DNA of 64,000 bases, from positions 1-64,000 of the forward strand of contig CAJBEZ010000022.1 in assembly GCA_903952205.1 (NCBI GenBank), in the 5' to 3' direction. This document shows, in pieces, positions 50,932 through 60,507 of the stretch. The position numbers were made by a program, and so were the translations under genes. The stretch is from an uncultured Desulfomonile sp. GTDB lineage: Bacteria > Desulfobacterota > Desulfomonilia > Desulfomonilales > Desulfomonilaceae. The stretch's first letter is position 1. Each line of letters begins with the position of its first letter. Under the pieces are notes generated by a model. It did not search any database, was not told the origin of the DNA, and was given only the letters and a program-made list of their open reading frames with translations.

Positions 50932-53163
50932 TCACTGAAGACGAGCTTTTATTTTGTCGAATTCGGGTTCATTGCTTAATTCACTGAACACAGGGTCCCT
51001 CGAAATTTTCGCCAGATTTCTGTATCCTCTGTCAATGGCCATATTCAGGTTCCTGAAGGCCATTTCCTTCTGGTGAGTCAATGCGTACATTCCAGCCAGA
51101 TTGTAATAGTGACTTGGATCTCCAGGTTCCGCTTCAACTGCCTTACGCATCCATTTAATGGCCTCAATGGTTCGCCCGGACATTGCCAGTGAGAGCGAAT
51201 AGGGAGGGAACAATATAACTGAATCAGGGTACCTTGTTACCCCGGATCTGATTATATCGTCGGCCTGTTTTAAATTTCCTGTTTCAAGCAACAGCATTGT
51301 AAGGTTCGAGTACGCTTCCGGCATTGCTTTGCCTGACGCTATAATCTCCTCGTACACTTCTCCGGCTTCCTTGCTTTTCCCAGACCTGAAAAGGGCAATG
51401 GCGAGGGATAATTTCAGTTCAGGGTCTCCGCTGGAAAGTTTGACGGCCTGCCTGAATTCACTGATGGCCTCGGGGAACTCAAGGTCATCAAGTGCGAATG
51501 ATCCTAGCATCTTGTGAATTTCCGGATTGTCGGCTTCCCGATTGGCGATCCTCAAGAGAGCCTGTTTTGCTTCCCTTTTTTTGCCGGCCCATCTCAAAGT
51601 TTTTGCAAGATTTAAGTCTCTAACCGTGAAAACGGATTGGTCAAGGAGAGTTAAACCATTGGCCATGGTCGATTGGGTTTCCGCATTGCTTAACAATTTG
51701 CAGCCCTTAATCAAACCCATTTCATGGATTTGGGTCAGTAGCAATCGGGCCAACGCCTGATGCAATTCTATTGAGGGATGAACATGGTCCAGGAAACTTT
51801 CGTTGCCCGGAATTCCGGATTCATTTCCCTTCGTTGTGGAGTAGGAGTCTACAAAATCGCAAAAACTTATCAGTCTAACATCTTTTTCTCCGGCGACTTC
51901 CCTGATAGCCTGAATTATGGGCTCAGTGGCCCGTAACGGACAAACATCAAGGTCCTTGGCCTTGACAAAGCATGAGCGAGCTTCATCATAACGCTTTTGA
52001 CCACACAGCGCTTGACCTTTCAGGAAACAGGAGCGCGCGTATAATGGATCCATTGACTCGATCTCGGTGATCTTGTTATGGGCGAAGTCGTAATCGCCCC
52101 TTTGAATAAATGATTCAACCGTCTCAAGGCTGCTGTCAATATCGGTCTGCTGTGATTGAGTGAGCCTGGAATCGTGCTCTGACTTGAATGGAGAAAAATC
52201 CTTGAGATTGGACGGTGGTTCGACCAGAATTAGTGGCACACCGTCATTCTTGCACAGGGAAATAATCTTCCTCAGGTTGTACGCAAAATGCTCGACCACT
52301 CGCTTGGAAAATTCTTCATCCCGGAAATACAAATCCAAACCGGCGCTTTTGTCCAGGATCGCTGTTGTCTCCGAATTGAGGACAGTCCTTCCGTCCGGCA
52401 CAGTGGTCGATGAATTTCCTTGGTCGAAGTTGACTGACTTGGAGGGATTCTGTCCTTTTGGCGCCAAAGCCAGTGACACTTCCAAAAGCCTGTAGATGCG
52501 CAAATTTGCCAGATTTGACCTGATACGGATGACAATAGGACCTTGACTGAAGAGGTTCGCATAGCTTCGTCTTTCCAGGAATTCGTTGTGACCGGTATAG
52601 ACGATCATCAAATCAGGCTTGTAATGAAGAGCTTCTTTCACAAGGGAAACAACCCTGTACGACGCATAAGAAATTCCCCCAAGATTGAGTGTTTCCACAT
52701 GTTTGTCCGGGCACGAAGCCACCAGTAGATCTTGGAGCCATCTTGAAAATGATGTTCGCCCGTCGAATGGATGTCCGTAGGTTGTGGAGCCACCGAAGGA
52801 AAATATCCTCAGGCTGCCGTTAGGCTTTTTTTCGGAGAAAGAAACTTCATTGAAATACTTCAATCGATTGGGGGAAGTCGACACTACACCGTCTTTAGTC
52901 ACAAAAAGGGGCTCAATTCCTGCAAAACCAACGTACGGATCATTCGTATTTGGAGCGGGCGTCCATGCGATTCGAAGCCCCAATTCAACTAGAGCAAGGA
53001 TACAAAAGGCGGCTAGAATGCCAAGGAAGACATTTTTGAGCCACTCCCTGAAACGACTGGCGCCATTCGGGGCGGCTGATTCGGATGATGTCTGAGAATC
53101 GACTTTTCCAGACTGATTAACGGTTTTCTTTGAGACTAAGCGTTTTCTCGTTTTCTGGCGCAT
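50932..53163 (-). CDS. Membrane-anchored SGNH/GDSL hydrolase-like protein with TPR repeats
   Basis: A 743-residue protein. A basic cytoplasmic tail of about 35 residues precedes one membrane helix (VFLGILAAFCILALVELGLR). An SGNH esterase-like domain covers residues ~100-470, with the nucleophile in RIFSFGGSTTYGHPF near residue 120, GHNEF near 196 and DHVHPS near 447 (Asp/His). The last 250 residues are helical repeats of tetratricopeptide type, e.g. AIKWMRKAVEAEPGDPSHYY. The domain faces outward, presumably acting on cell-surface polysaccharide or acyl groups. Fusion of both is unusual. The ATG has no strong site (GATTCCCAA). Confidence 0.75.
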   Translation of the reverse strand: MRQKTRKRLVSKKTVNQSGKVDSQTSSESAAPNGASRFREWLKNVFLGILAAFCILALVELGLRIAWTPAPNTNDPYVGFAGIEPLFVTKDGVVSTSPNRLKYFNEVSFSEKKPNGSLRIFSFGGSTTYGHPFDGRTSFSRWLQDLLVASCPDKHVETLNLGGISYASYRVVSLVKEALHYKPDLMIVYTGHNEFLERRSYANLFSQGPIVIRIRSNLANLRIYRLLEVSLALAPKGQNPSKSVNFDQGNSSTTVPDGRTVLNSETTAILDKSAGLDLYFRDEEFSKRVVEHFAYNLRKIISLCKNDGVPLILVEPPSNLKDFSPFKSEHDSRLTQSQQTDIDSSLETVESFIQRGDYDFAHNKITEIESMDPLYARSCFLKGQALCGQKRYDEARSCFVKAKDLDVCPLRATEPIIQAIREVAGEKDVRLISFCDFVDSYSTTKGNESGIPGNESFLDHVHPSIELHQALARLLLTQIHEMGLIKGCKLLSNAETQSTMANGLTLLDQSVFTVRDLNLAKTLRWAGKKREAKQALLRIANREADNPEIHKMLGSFALDDLEFPEAISEFRQAVKLSSGDPELKLSLAIALFRSGKSKEAGEVYEEIIASGKAMPEAYSNLTMLLLETGNLKQADDIIRSGVTRYPDSVILFPPYSLSLAMSGRTIEAIKWMRKAVEAEPGDPSHYYNLAGMYALTHQKEMAFRNLNMAIDRGYRNLAKISRDPVFSELSNEPEFDKIKARLQ

Positions 53164-53323
53164 TTGGGAATCTTAAAAGCCCTTTCCATCGTTGGTGTTT
53201 TTAAAAGCGAGTTAGTCGGATAATTGACGTGAGGATCTTTTGCAATTAAAATTACGCATGATCATTTTCTCGAAGTATGGCTAAGGCCTAACAATGATCT
53301 CAACAAACCTTGAGAGAGGCGTC

Positions 53324-53623
53324 ATGATGAATAAGACACTTATCTTCGTGTGCTGGGTGTTACTGATAGTTTCCCTCAGTTCCGCAGCAGTCTTTGCGCA
53401 GGATCCGGTAAAGTGGTCCGCTCCGGCTGATCATTACCCTCAGCAATGGAGTCCGACGCCCGCTCCTCCGGTATACGACCCATACGGCTATTCACAATAT
53501 GTTTATGGGGCGTACGGCGGAGGATATGGACAGAACCAGGGGTATTCCTATGGCTATGGAATGCCCAACCAGAATTACGGCGCTGGTTATTATTCTGGAA
53601 ACCCCCACTATTACGGCAGATAA
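53324..53623 (+). CDS. Small secreted tyrosine/glycine-rich protein
   Basis: A 99-residue protein, signal peptide NKTLIFVCWVLLIVSLSSAA with cleavage after VFA. The mature part is rich in Tyr, Gly, Gln, Pro and Asn, with loose repeats such as YGAYGGGYGQNQGYSYGYG and NYGAGYYSG. The ATG at 53324 follows GAGAGAGGCGTC; an in-frame start 30 bases earlier is less likely. Low-complexity surface proteins of this kind are seen in many deltaproteobacteria. It is convergent with proS. Confidence 0.7.
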   Translation: MMNKTLIFVCWVLLIVSLSSAAVFAQDPVKWSAPADHYPQQWSPTPAPPVYDPYGYSQYVYGAYGGGYGQNQGYSYGYGMPNQNYGAGYYSGNPHYYGR

Positions 53624-53632
53624 GCCATTCCT

Positions 53633-55360
53633 TTATTCTGCATGAGGCAATTGGCCCCAGGACTCAATCAATTTTTGGACCTCTGAGACCACACGTTCCG
53701 GGGGTGCCAGAATCGTTTCCTTTGTCCGGCGGTTTCTTAGCTCCACATTTCCCTGGGACAGGGCCTTTTGGCCTATCGTTATCCTGCAGGGTATCCCGAG
53801 TAGATCCGCATCCTTGAATTTTACCCCTGGGCGTTCATCCCTGTCATCCATCAAGGCCTCTAAACCAGATTTCCAAAGGGCTTCATATATATCTCCCGCA
53901 ACTTTATTTATCGGTTCCGACTTAGCCCCCACTGGGGTTATAATGGCCGTAAAAGGCGCTATTGGTGGCGGAAAGATGATACCGTCGTCGTCGTGATTTT
54001 GCTCGATCGCCGCTGCAAGAACTCGGCTTACACCAATTCCATAACAACCCATTATCATGAATCGCTCCTTGCCTTCCTGGTCCAGGAAGCATGCGTTCAT
54101 GGCTTTTGAGTATTTGTCTCCGAGCTTGAAAATATGTCCAACCTCAATGCCTCTGTTAAGACGCAAAGTCCCTGAGCATCTGGGACAAAGATCGCCTTCC
54201 GTCGCAGCCCTAAAATCCCCAGAATCGTCAACCTTGAAATGATGACGAGGATCCACATTTATCAAGTGCGTTTCAGGCTTGTTTCCACCGACTACCGCCG
54301 ATTCGATATTGAAAATCGTCCTGTCGGCAAGAATACGGATGTTCTCTAGTCCGATAGGCCCTGAAAACCCCATTGGGCCTCCGGTAACTTGTTCGATCGT
54401 GGCTGCGTCAGCCATGTCAATATCTGCAACCTTGAGGAAGTTCTTGACCTTAACTTCGTTGAGTTCATGATCACCCCTGAGCAGAACCGCTACAGGGCCA
54501 TTTTCTGTTTTCAGGATCAAGGTCTTGATTATATTTTCAGCTTTCAATCCCAGGAATTTGGCTATTTGTTCAACTGTGCTTGCGCCCGGAGTTATGACTG
54601 GCTCTGGGGCTTTGGCGGGCGGAGGGAAAGAAACGCTCCGCGTTCCTGTCTCGGCTTTCTCCATATTGGCCGCGTAGTCGCAACTATCACAGGAAACGAT
54701 AGTGTCTTCACCCGTGGTGGCCAGGACCATAAATTCATGGGAGAAATTTCCTCCAATTGGCCCCGAATCGGCTTCGACCGACCTAAATTCCAGACCGCAC
54801 CTCGTGAAAATCTTCTGGTAAGCGTCTCTCATCTCAAGGTAGGTTCTTTCGGCTCCGTCTTCGGTTGTGTCAAACGAATAACCATCTTTCATAATGAATT
54901 CCCGTCCTCTCATCAGACCAAATCGAGGCCTAATCTCATCACGAAATTTGGTTTGTATCTGATACAGGTTTATGGGCAGGTCCCTGTATGAACGCGCCTC
55001 TCTTCTCACCAAATCAGTTATTACTTCTTCGTGAGTGGGACCAAGGCAGCATTCTCTGTCATGCCTGTCCCTGAATCTCAGTAATTCTTTTCCATAGATT
55101 TCCCAGCGTCCCGATTCTTTCCAAAGTTCGGCCGGCTGAACCACTGGAAGATAAACTTCTTGCGCGCCTGCGGCGTTCATTTCCTCCCTGACTATCTGTT
55201 CGACTTTCCTCAATGATCGATAGCCCAAAGGCAAGTACGAATATATTCCGGCGGTCAATTTCCTGATCATGCCGGCTCTAACCATAAGTTTGTGACTGAT
55301 GACTTCAGCGTCGGCCGGATTTTCCTTGAGTGTCGGGACGAGAAATTTAGACAGTTTCAT
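53633..55360 (-). CDS. proS: Prolyl-tRNA synthetase
   Basis: A 575-residue class II synthetase of the bacterial type, carrying an insertion (editing) domain between motifs 2 and 3. It attaches proline to tRNA-Pro. The start MKLSKFLVPTLKENPADAEV at 55360 follows GAAGGAAATTTTT; an in-frame start 105 bases earlier would add an atypical 35-residue extension. Motif 1 (LPLGYRSLRKVEQIVREEMN), motif 2 (FRDRHDRECCLGPTHEE, FRDEIRPRFGLMRGREFIM) and motif 3 (MGCYGIGVSRVLAAAIEQ) are clear. The cognate tRNA-Pro(GGG) lies 4 kb away. No neighbour genes of translation adjoin it. Confidence 0.97.
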   Translation of the reverse strand: MKLSKFLVPTLKENPADAEVISHKLMVRAGMIRKLTAGIYSYLPLGYRSLRKVEQIVREEMNAAGAQEVYLPVVQPAELWKESGRWEIYGKELLRFRDRHDRECCLGPTHEEVITDLVRREARSYRDLPINLYQIQTKFRDEIRPRFGLMRGREFIMKDGYSFDTTEDGAERTYLEMRDAYQKIFTRCGLEFRSVEADSGPIGGNFSHEFMVLATTGEDTIVSCDSCDYAANMEKAETGTRSVSFPPPAKAPEPVITPGASTVEQIAKFLGLKAENIIKTLILKTENGPVAVLLRGDHELNEVKVKNFLKVADIDMADAATIEQVTGGPMGFSGPIGLENIRILADRTIFNIESAVVGGNKPETHLINVDPRHHFKVDDSGDFRAATEGDLCPRCSGTLRLNRGIEVGHIFKLGDKYSKAMNACFLDQEGKERFMIMGCYGIGVSRVLAAAIEQNHDDDGIIFPPPIAPFTAIITPVGAKSEPINKVAGDIYEALWKSGLEALMDDRDERPGVKFKDADLLGIPCRITIGQKALSQGNVELRNRRTKETILAPPERVVSEVQKLIESWGQLPHAE

Positions 55361-55570
55361 AAAAATTTCCTTCAACGGAGGATTTTGGTTCTTAAACACC
55401 AGCGGCGAAGTGGTTTTGACTCTACCAATCTGAAGATTTTTAACAGAATAGCCTGAAATAGGCAACGCCGGCGACCCTAATCATCGTTGACGTAGATACT
55501 GATGGTAGCATAATGATTTCTCTCAGAAACAAACCTGTTTGAAAAGTTACCTGTTCAAACGCGAATAGGC

Positions 55571-56566
55571 GTGAACAATGATCACACGGAAAGGATTCGG
55601 CAGACTATGCGTCGTTCAGTAGACGAGATTCTCCAAATTGCTGAAGATCTAAAGCGAATGGGTTTTTCATGCCGGTTCTGTCCGCGCGAGTGCAAAGTAG
55701 ACAGAAGTCGTGGAGAGCGGGGCTTTTGCGGGGCAGGGTGGCTCCCGTCCATTAGTGGCGCAACCAGGCATTTTGGAGAAGAGCCGCCTCTGGTTGGCGC
55801 CGGGGGCGCTGGAACGATCTTTTTTACGAATTGCAACCTGCAATGCGTATTCTGTCAGAATCATCAGATCAGCAGGGGACTCATGGGGAGCGAGTTTTCA
55901 ATATATGAACTGGCCAGGGAGATGATACGACTTCAGGATGAGGGCAGCCTAAACATAGAACCGGTTTCGCCGACACACCAGGTCCACGCTTTCGTTGAGG
56001 CGTTAGGACTGGCCTGGTCCAAGGGGCTGGTATTACCAACAGTCTATAACTGCGGAGGGTACGAATCCCTGGAGGTCATAAAATTGCTGGATGGGGTCGT
56101 CGATCTCTATCTGCCTGACCTAAAATATGCGGACAATGAAGCCGCCTCGAAATATTCGAATTGCTCCGATTATGTTGAGCATGCCCGTGTGGCCATCCAG
56201 GAAATGTATCGGCAGGTAGGGGACCTGGAATTGGATGAGCTGGGAGTTGCAACAAAAGGGTTGATAATAAGGCACCTTGTGCTACCTGATAACGCTTCAG
56301 GGACTATAGAGACCTTGCAATGGATAAAACGAAATCTTTCCACTGAAGTTGCAATATCCCTTATGGCCCAGTATTCTCCATTGTTCGAGGCTCATAAGTT
56401 TGATGAACTAAACCGAAGGATCAACAGAGAAGAATATGATAGAATGATTGATGAATGCTGGGAACTTGGATTTGAGAACGTGTTTGTTCAGGACTTTGAA
56501 TCACAGGATGTTGGTATACCTGATTTCAGAGAGAAAGAACCATTCAACTGGGACATCGGAGGCTAA
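55571..56566 (+). CDS. Radical SAM protein, PflX/AmmeMemoRadiSam-like (COG1313)
   Basis: A 331-residue radical SAM protein. Before the core, CRFCPRECKVDRSRGERGFC gives four Cys typical of the family. The cluster motif CNLQCVFC (C-x3-C-x2-C) is near residues 90-97, after FFTN. SAM-binding GGYESLE is near 163. Members are thought to activate or modify partner proteins; the partner here is unknown. The start is uncertain: GTG at 55571, or ATG 36 bases downstream. The plsB gene lies 145 bases downstream on the same strand. Confidence 0.83.
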   Translation: MNNDHTERIRQTMRRSVDEILQIAEDLKRMGFSCRFCPRECKVDRSRGERGFCGAGWLPSISGATRHFGEEPPLVGAGGAGTIFFTNCNLQCVFCQNHQISRGLMGSEFSIYELAREMIRLQDEGSLNIEPVSPTHQVHAFVEALGLAWSKGLVLPTVYNCGGYESLEVIKLLDGVVDLYLPDLKYADNEAASKYSNCSDYVEHARVAIQEMYRQVGDLELDELGVATKGLIIRHLVLPDNASGTIETLQWIKRNLSTEVAISLMAQYSPLFEAHKFDELNRRINREEYDRMIDECWELGFENVFVQDFESQDVGIPDFREKEPFNWDIGG

Positions 56567-56711
56567 CGTAGGATATGGTTGGATGAGAACGCCCCTCAAA
56601 AGTGTAAATTTGAACTTGGCTGATATGCTAAAATGTTGGTTTGTTACCTGTTCAAACGTGGATCAGTATTATATCTGTTCAACTCAAATAATTTTGTGGT
56701 AGTAACGCCAA

Positions 56712-59303
56712 ATGACTCATCAATTAAGTCGAAAAACAGTTCCGGACTTTCTGAAGTCTGAAAAGTTTAGATCATTTCCAGGATTACTGGATCGAGAACC
56801 GTCCAGACTAACTAAAGGACTAGTGGGAATCCTTTCCTCGAGGGTAATAATTGACGATCAGGCCGTCAAACTCATTCAGGAGTTGTCACAAACCGGCCCA
56901 GTTGTCTATGCCTTGAAATACCCTAGTTACTATGATTTACAATATCTTCGCATGCGTTTGGCGGCATTGGGGCTTCCTCTTCCGTCTTTCCTGCTGGGCG
57001 GATCAGCAAGTTTCAGAAACATTATTTTCAAGGCGGCTCGTTTGTTCAAACGAGGCGCAAAGAGTCAACCTTCCGAAAAAGAATCAAACTTGGGGTCTAG
57101 TCTGGATTCGACGCTCGAGATTTTTGCGAACGGTGGAGCAGGGGTATTTTTTCTGATTGATGAAGGTTCTACCAGGGAAAGGTATCTTGCTCCGGAACAC
57201 GACCCAATAAGCATACTGTTGGAAGCCCAGGGTAAAATGCCTGAAACCATAGCGATAGTGCCGGTTTCCATCTTGAACTACAGAAGGCAGCCTCAGCAGA
57301 TAACCCCATTCTGGGAGACACTTCTCGGTGACCCGGACAGACCCGGCGCTATTCAGCGCATACTGATACGGCTCAGGAAGTGGGCGCTCCCCGAGTTGCT
57401 GGTAGGTTCACCGGTTCATCTTATTGCGGAGTTCGAAGAATTTGGGTCAGGCAAGGCCTGGGAGGATTTACCATTCGAGATCCGTCGGGAATTGATTGAT
57501 AACATCAATGACAGAATTCGCGTGAATCGCGGTCCTCAAAAACTCTCCCGGGTTGAAATCAAGGAGCTTGTTCTAAAAGATCCTCGTATGCAGAAAGCGG
57601 TAAGCGAATCAGCGGCTTCAGACAAAACCTCTGAAGAAATTACCCGTAAAAAGGCTGAGGATTACGTGGACGAAATCGCGGCGGATCAGCGAATCCAGAT
57701 GATTCATTTTCTGTATTACGTTCTTCGTGTACTCTTCAAGCGGGTCTTTGAGAGGCTGGATGTGCGGGAGTCTGACTTCGCTGTTCTAAAAAAGGCCAGT
57801 GGCAAAAATTCTCTCATATTTGTTTCATGCCACAAGAGCCATTTTGATTATCTTTTAGTGGGATATGTATTGTTCATGAACCAAATGCCCCTGCCGTTTA
57901 TGGCCGCCGGCAAGAATCTGAGTTTTTGGCCTGTTGGCTACATCTTGAGGAGAGGCGGAGGGTTTTTCATCAGGCGCTCATTCAGGGGGATGCTTCTATA
58001 CACCCGCGTTTTCTCCAGCTATGTGCAAGTACTTTTGAAAGAAAAAATAAATGTCAATTTTTACATCGAAGGAGGGAGGAGTCGTACCGGCAAATTCCTC
58101 CACCCCAAGGTCGGGATGCTGGGATTCATCCTGGACACGGTTTTTGAAGGGGCTGCGGATGACCTCACATTCATACCTACGTATGTTGGATATGACCAGA
58201 ATCCTGAAGAGAAGTCTTATCTTCAAGAGCTTCGCGGTAGGGAAAAGCAGAAGGAATCATTCTTTTCATTCCTTGAATCCAGAAAAGTCCTGAAGACCAA
58301 ATACGGGGCAGCTTATGTTCGGTTCCATCCAGCAGTGTCTTTCCGTGAATTTCTTTTGGCGAAAGGGATCAAGTCATCTCCAAAGGATTTGACTACGGGT
58401 GAACGGCGACAGGTAATCGAGGATTTTGCCTTCTACCTGATGACGGGTGTGAGCGGCTCGTCGGTTATTACGGCAATAGATCTAGTCGCCGCGGGACTTG
58501 TAAGCCACTGGCGCTCGGTAGTTCAAAAAGACAGTCTATTCAAATCCATAAATTTTATCCGAGCAGGACTAACCTACAATGGAATTGAAATCTCAGAAAC
58601 GAGTGGAGATCCAGTTCAAAGTTATGACCTTGCCATAGAAAAATTCAAATCCAGAAAATTCATCAATCTGGACGCTGACGCAGGGACAAATGAAAGTTAT
58701 GTCATAAGTGAATCGCGAAGGGTCAACCTGGAATTCTACAAGAACGCTCTTCTTAACTCTTTGTGGAGCCCGGCGCTCTTAGCCATGTCCATCTTGCAGT
58801 GTGATGACGGGCAACAAATCTCAATGGACCTAGTTTGTAAGAATTTCGATTACATCAAGGATTTGATGAATAAGGAATTCATATTTGATCCATTAACCCC
58901 GAACCAGAAGTTAATAGAGCGCGATTTGAAATTCTTCCAGGAATCTGGGTGGGTTGGTATGTCTGGTTTGTTGGACACCGTCGAGGTGCTTCAAAGAGAG
59001 GCGCTTGAAGTTTTCAGAGGTCTGATACTGGATTTGTTTGTGGTTTATAAAGCCAGTGCGGGAGCATTGGAAAGGATGGGCGATGAAACAGTTTCCGAGA
59101 AGGATTTCGTAAAACTGGCCACCAAGGTTGCGCAGGAACTCAATCTGTCTCCGGCGGGGCAGGACGTTACACTTCCCAGGGTTGCCGTAAGAAACGCCCT
59201 CGAGGAGTTTACAAGGCTTAAGATTGCACAATTTAACCATGCCAAGAAGAAGGTACAGCGCGGCAAAGTTCCGGCGAGCGAGGTCCTGGATTTCAAGATG
59301 TAA
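56712..59303 (+). CDS. plsB: Glycerol-3-phosphate 1-O-acyltransferase, PlsB type
   Basis: An 863-residue membrane-associated acyltransferase making lysophosphatidic acid, the first step of phospholipid synthesis. The catalytic HX4D box is VSCHKSHFDYLLVGYV near residue 376. Motif II (GGGFFIRRSFRG), motif III (FYIEGGRSRTGKFL) and motif IV (LTFIPTYVGYD) follow in order. The N-terminal 330 residues have the PlsB-type fold extension. The length agrees with PlsB rather than the shorter PlsC or the unrelated PlsY. The start is an ATG with a weak site. It is followed by tRNA-Pro. Confidence 0.95.
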   Translation: MTHQLSRKTVPDFLKSEKFRSFPGLLDREPSRLTKGLVGILSSRVIIDDQAVKLIQELSQTGPVVYALKYPSYYDLQYLRMRLAALGLPLPSFLLGGSASFRNIIFKAARLFKRGAKSQPSEKESNLGSSLDSTLEIFANGGAGVFFLIDEGSTRERYLAPEHDPISILLEAQGKMPETIAIVPVSILNYRRQPQQITPFWETLLGDPDRPGAIQRILIRLRKWALPELLVGSPVHLIAEFEEFGSGKAWEDLPFEIRRELIDNINDRIRVNRGPQKLSRVEIKELVLKDPRMQKAVSESAASDKTSEEITRKKAEDYVDEIAADQRIQMIHFLYYVLRVLFKRVFERLDVRESDFAVLKKASGKNSLIFVSCHKSHFDYLLVGYVLFMNQMPLPFMAAGKNLSFWPVGYILRRGGGFFIRRSFRGMLLYTRVFSSYVQVLLKEKINVNFYIEGGRSRTGKFLHPKVGMLGFILDTVFEGAADDLTFIPTYVGYDQNPEEKSYLQELRGREKQKESFFSFLESRKVLKTKYGAAYVRFHPAVSFREFLLAKGIKSSPKDLTTGERRQVIEDFAFYLMTGVSGSSVITAIDLVAAGLVSHWRSVVQKDSLFKSINFIRAGLTYNGIEISETSGDPVQSYDLAIEKFKSRKFINLDADAGTNESYVISESRRVNLEFYKNALLNSLWSPALLAMSILQCDDGQQISMDLVCKNFDYIKDLMNKEFIFDPLTPNQKLIERDLKFFQESGWVGMSGLLDTVEVLQREALEVFRGLILDLFVVYKASAGALERMGDETVSEKDFVKLATKVAQELNLSPAGQDVTLPRVAVRNALEEFTRLKIAQFNHAKKKVQRGKVPASEVLDFKM

Positions 59304-59383
59304 CCCCGTCTGCAGCGTAAACCTGGATATATTGATTGACACATTTGCATGATATGAGGTAAAAAATCTGGATATCTGATAGT

Positions 59384-59460
59384 CGGGGCGTAGCGCAGCC
59401 TGGTAGCGTACCTGAATGGGGTTCAGGTGGTCGCTGGTTCAAATCCAGTCGCCCCGACCA
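59384..59460 (+). tRNA. tRNA-Pro(GGG)
   Basis: A 77-base cloverleaf including encoded CCA. The acceptor is CGGGGCG with CGCCCCG, discriminator A, then CCA. The D arm is GCGC/GCGT-like, and the anticodon stem CCTGA/TCAGG flanks loop ATGGGGT (anticodon GGG at 59418-59420, reading CCC/CCU codons). The T stem is GCTGG/CCAGT with loop TTCAAAT. It marks the border to an accessory-looking stretch. Confidence 0.97.
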
Positions 59461-59570
59461 AAATTTCCTCAATATTTCCTGTCTGTTAACCATTAACAAC
59501 CGCTTCAGTTTATTCTTCAAAATCACTATTGCGCGAGATTTGCGTAAATTGTGGGTTACGGTTGCTGCTA

Positions 59571-59897
59571 TTATGGGCAATCCTGCCATTTTTCGTAAAC
59601 TTGATCATGGGGCCCAATCTCAACGAACTTGACCGTTTCGTCATCGTAATTTGAACAATCATGACAACGGACAATCTTGTTATCGCCTTTTCGTCTGCAA
59701 ATCAGACAGTAGAGGTAAATGATGAGAAAGTTTTTCTTTACCGAAGCGCTGTAATACCCGCGGAAATTTGCCTTCAGCGGTTCGCCGATTGCAATCGGAT
59801 TAGCAACAATCATGTCCACTTTCTTTTGGACAGCGCCCTTCAAGGCCGCATGTTTTTCCAGCGATTCAACAAAGTCGTCACTGAACAGGGAGAGCAT
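59571..59897 (-). CDS. RelE/ParE-superfamily toxin with a CXXC-CXXC ribbon
   Basis: A 108-residue small toxin-like protein. The order of strands and the stretch GEPLKANFRGYYSASVKKNF, IIYLYCLICRRKGD match RelE/HigB-type ribonuclease toxins. A zinc-ribbon-like insertion C-x2-C-x10-C-x2-C lies around residues 64-81, and FVEIGPHDQVYEKW at the end is conserved in the same subfamily. It overlaps the antitoxin stop by one base (TGATG), the usual antitoxin-first order. It likely cleaves mRNA on the ribosome when the antitoxin is degraded. Confidence 0.8.
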   Translation of the reverse strand: MLSLFSDDFVESLEKHAALKGAVQKKVDMIVANPIAIGEPLKANFRGYYSASVKKNFLIIYLYCLICRRKGDNKIVRCHDCSNYDDETVKFVEIGPHDQVYEKWQDCP

Positions 59898-60148
59898 CAG
59901 AAAACCTCATCGTCACTGGACCACTTCGTTGCGCCTGATTGAATCTTCAACATCGTCGCCATGAGGCTATCTCTAAATCCTGGATCGTCGAGGAAAATTC
60001 TCATTGGATCATCTTCGTTCACCCTCTTCAGATTGAGTATGAATTGTGTAAAGATTTCCGAGACCGTCGTCCTTTGTCTTGTAGCGTAAATCTTCGCATA
60101 TTCTATAAGGTCTTGATCCATAGTGACGTTGATCTTTCTTTTGGGCAT
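59897..60148 (-). CDS. Antitoxin, ribbon-helix-helix type (DUF6364-like)
   Basis: An 83-residue protein whose first 40 residues are KRKINVTMDQDLIEYAKIYA and RQRTTVSEIFTQFI, the beta-strand plus two helices of ribbon-helix-helix/DUF6364 antitoxins. The C-terminal tail (RVNEDDPMRIFLDDPGFRDS) would bind and block the RelE-like toxin encoded next. GGAGGCGCC lies before the ATG. The pair likely represses its own promoter; no clear operator was found. Confidence 0.78.
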   Translation of the reverse strand: MPKRKINVTMDQDLIEYAKIYATRQRTTVSEIFTQFILNLKRVNEDDPMRIFLDDPGFRDSLMATMLKIQSGATKWSSDDEVF

Positions 60149-60507
60149 AGCGATTGGCGCCTCCTGAAACCATACCTCTAATATACGCCTATTATGTGGC
60201 TAAATCAAGGACGGAAACATGACAGATGGACTATCCAACTTTACAACATATTGGTCAATTTGGAACCGATAAAGATGTGATAGATATGTCTAACCGGGTA
60301 ATGATGTCTGCCCAGGCGCTTTTCGACGTGACACCACCAATGGACCGGGAGATAAATTGCTGATAGCCGTCATCACAAAGAACTGCATTATTTGGCGCGA
60401 ACAGGAAATCATGGCCAGTTTCGACCAGAGCATCTGTAACATTTGCCGAGCTAAGGTCATGTTTTATATATTTAATCAAAAGACTTAGGAGAAAGATATA
60501 ATCCAAC
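60149..60507. other. Intergenic stretch of 359 bp without a recognised gene
   Basis: Short frames on both strands overlap here (about 84 codons on minus at 60255-60509, about 70 startless codons on plus ending at 60487), but neither matches a family I know and neither has a good start site. Treated as uncertain or decayed. Confidence 0.4.

Noticed and set aside
54389-54991. A 200-codon open frame antisense to proS
   Set aside because: It is a shadow of the synthetase frame; no site, no family, Cys/His/Phe-rich random composition.
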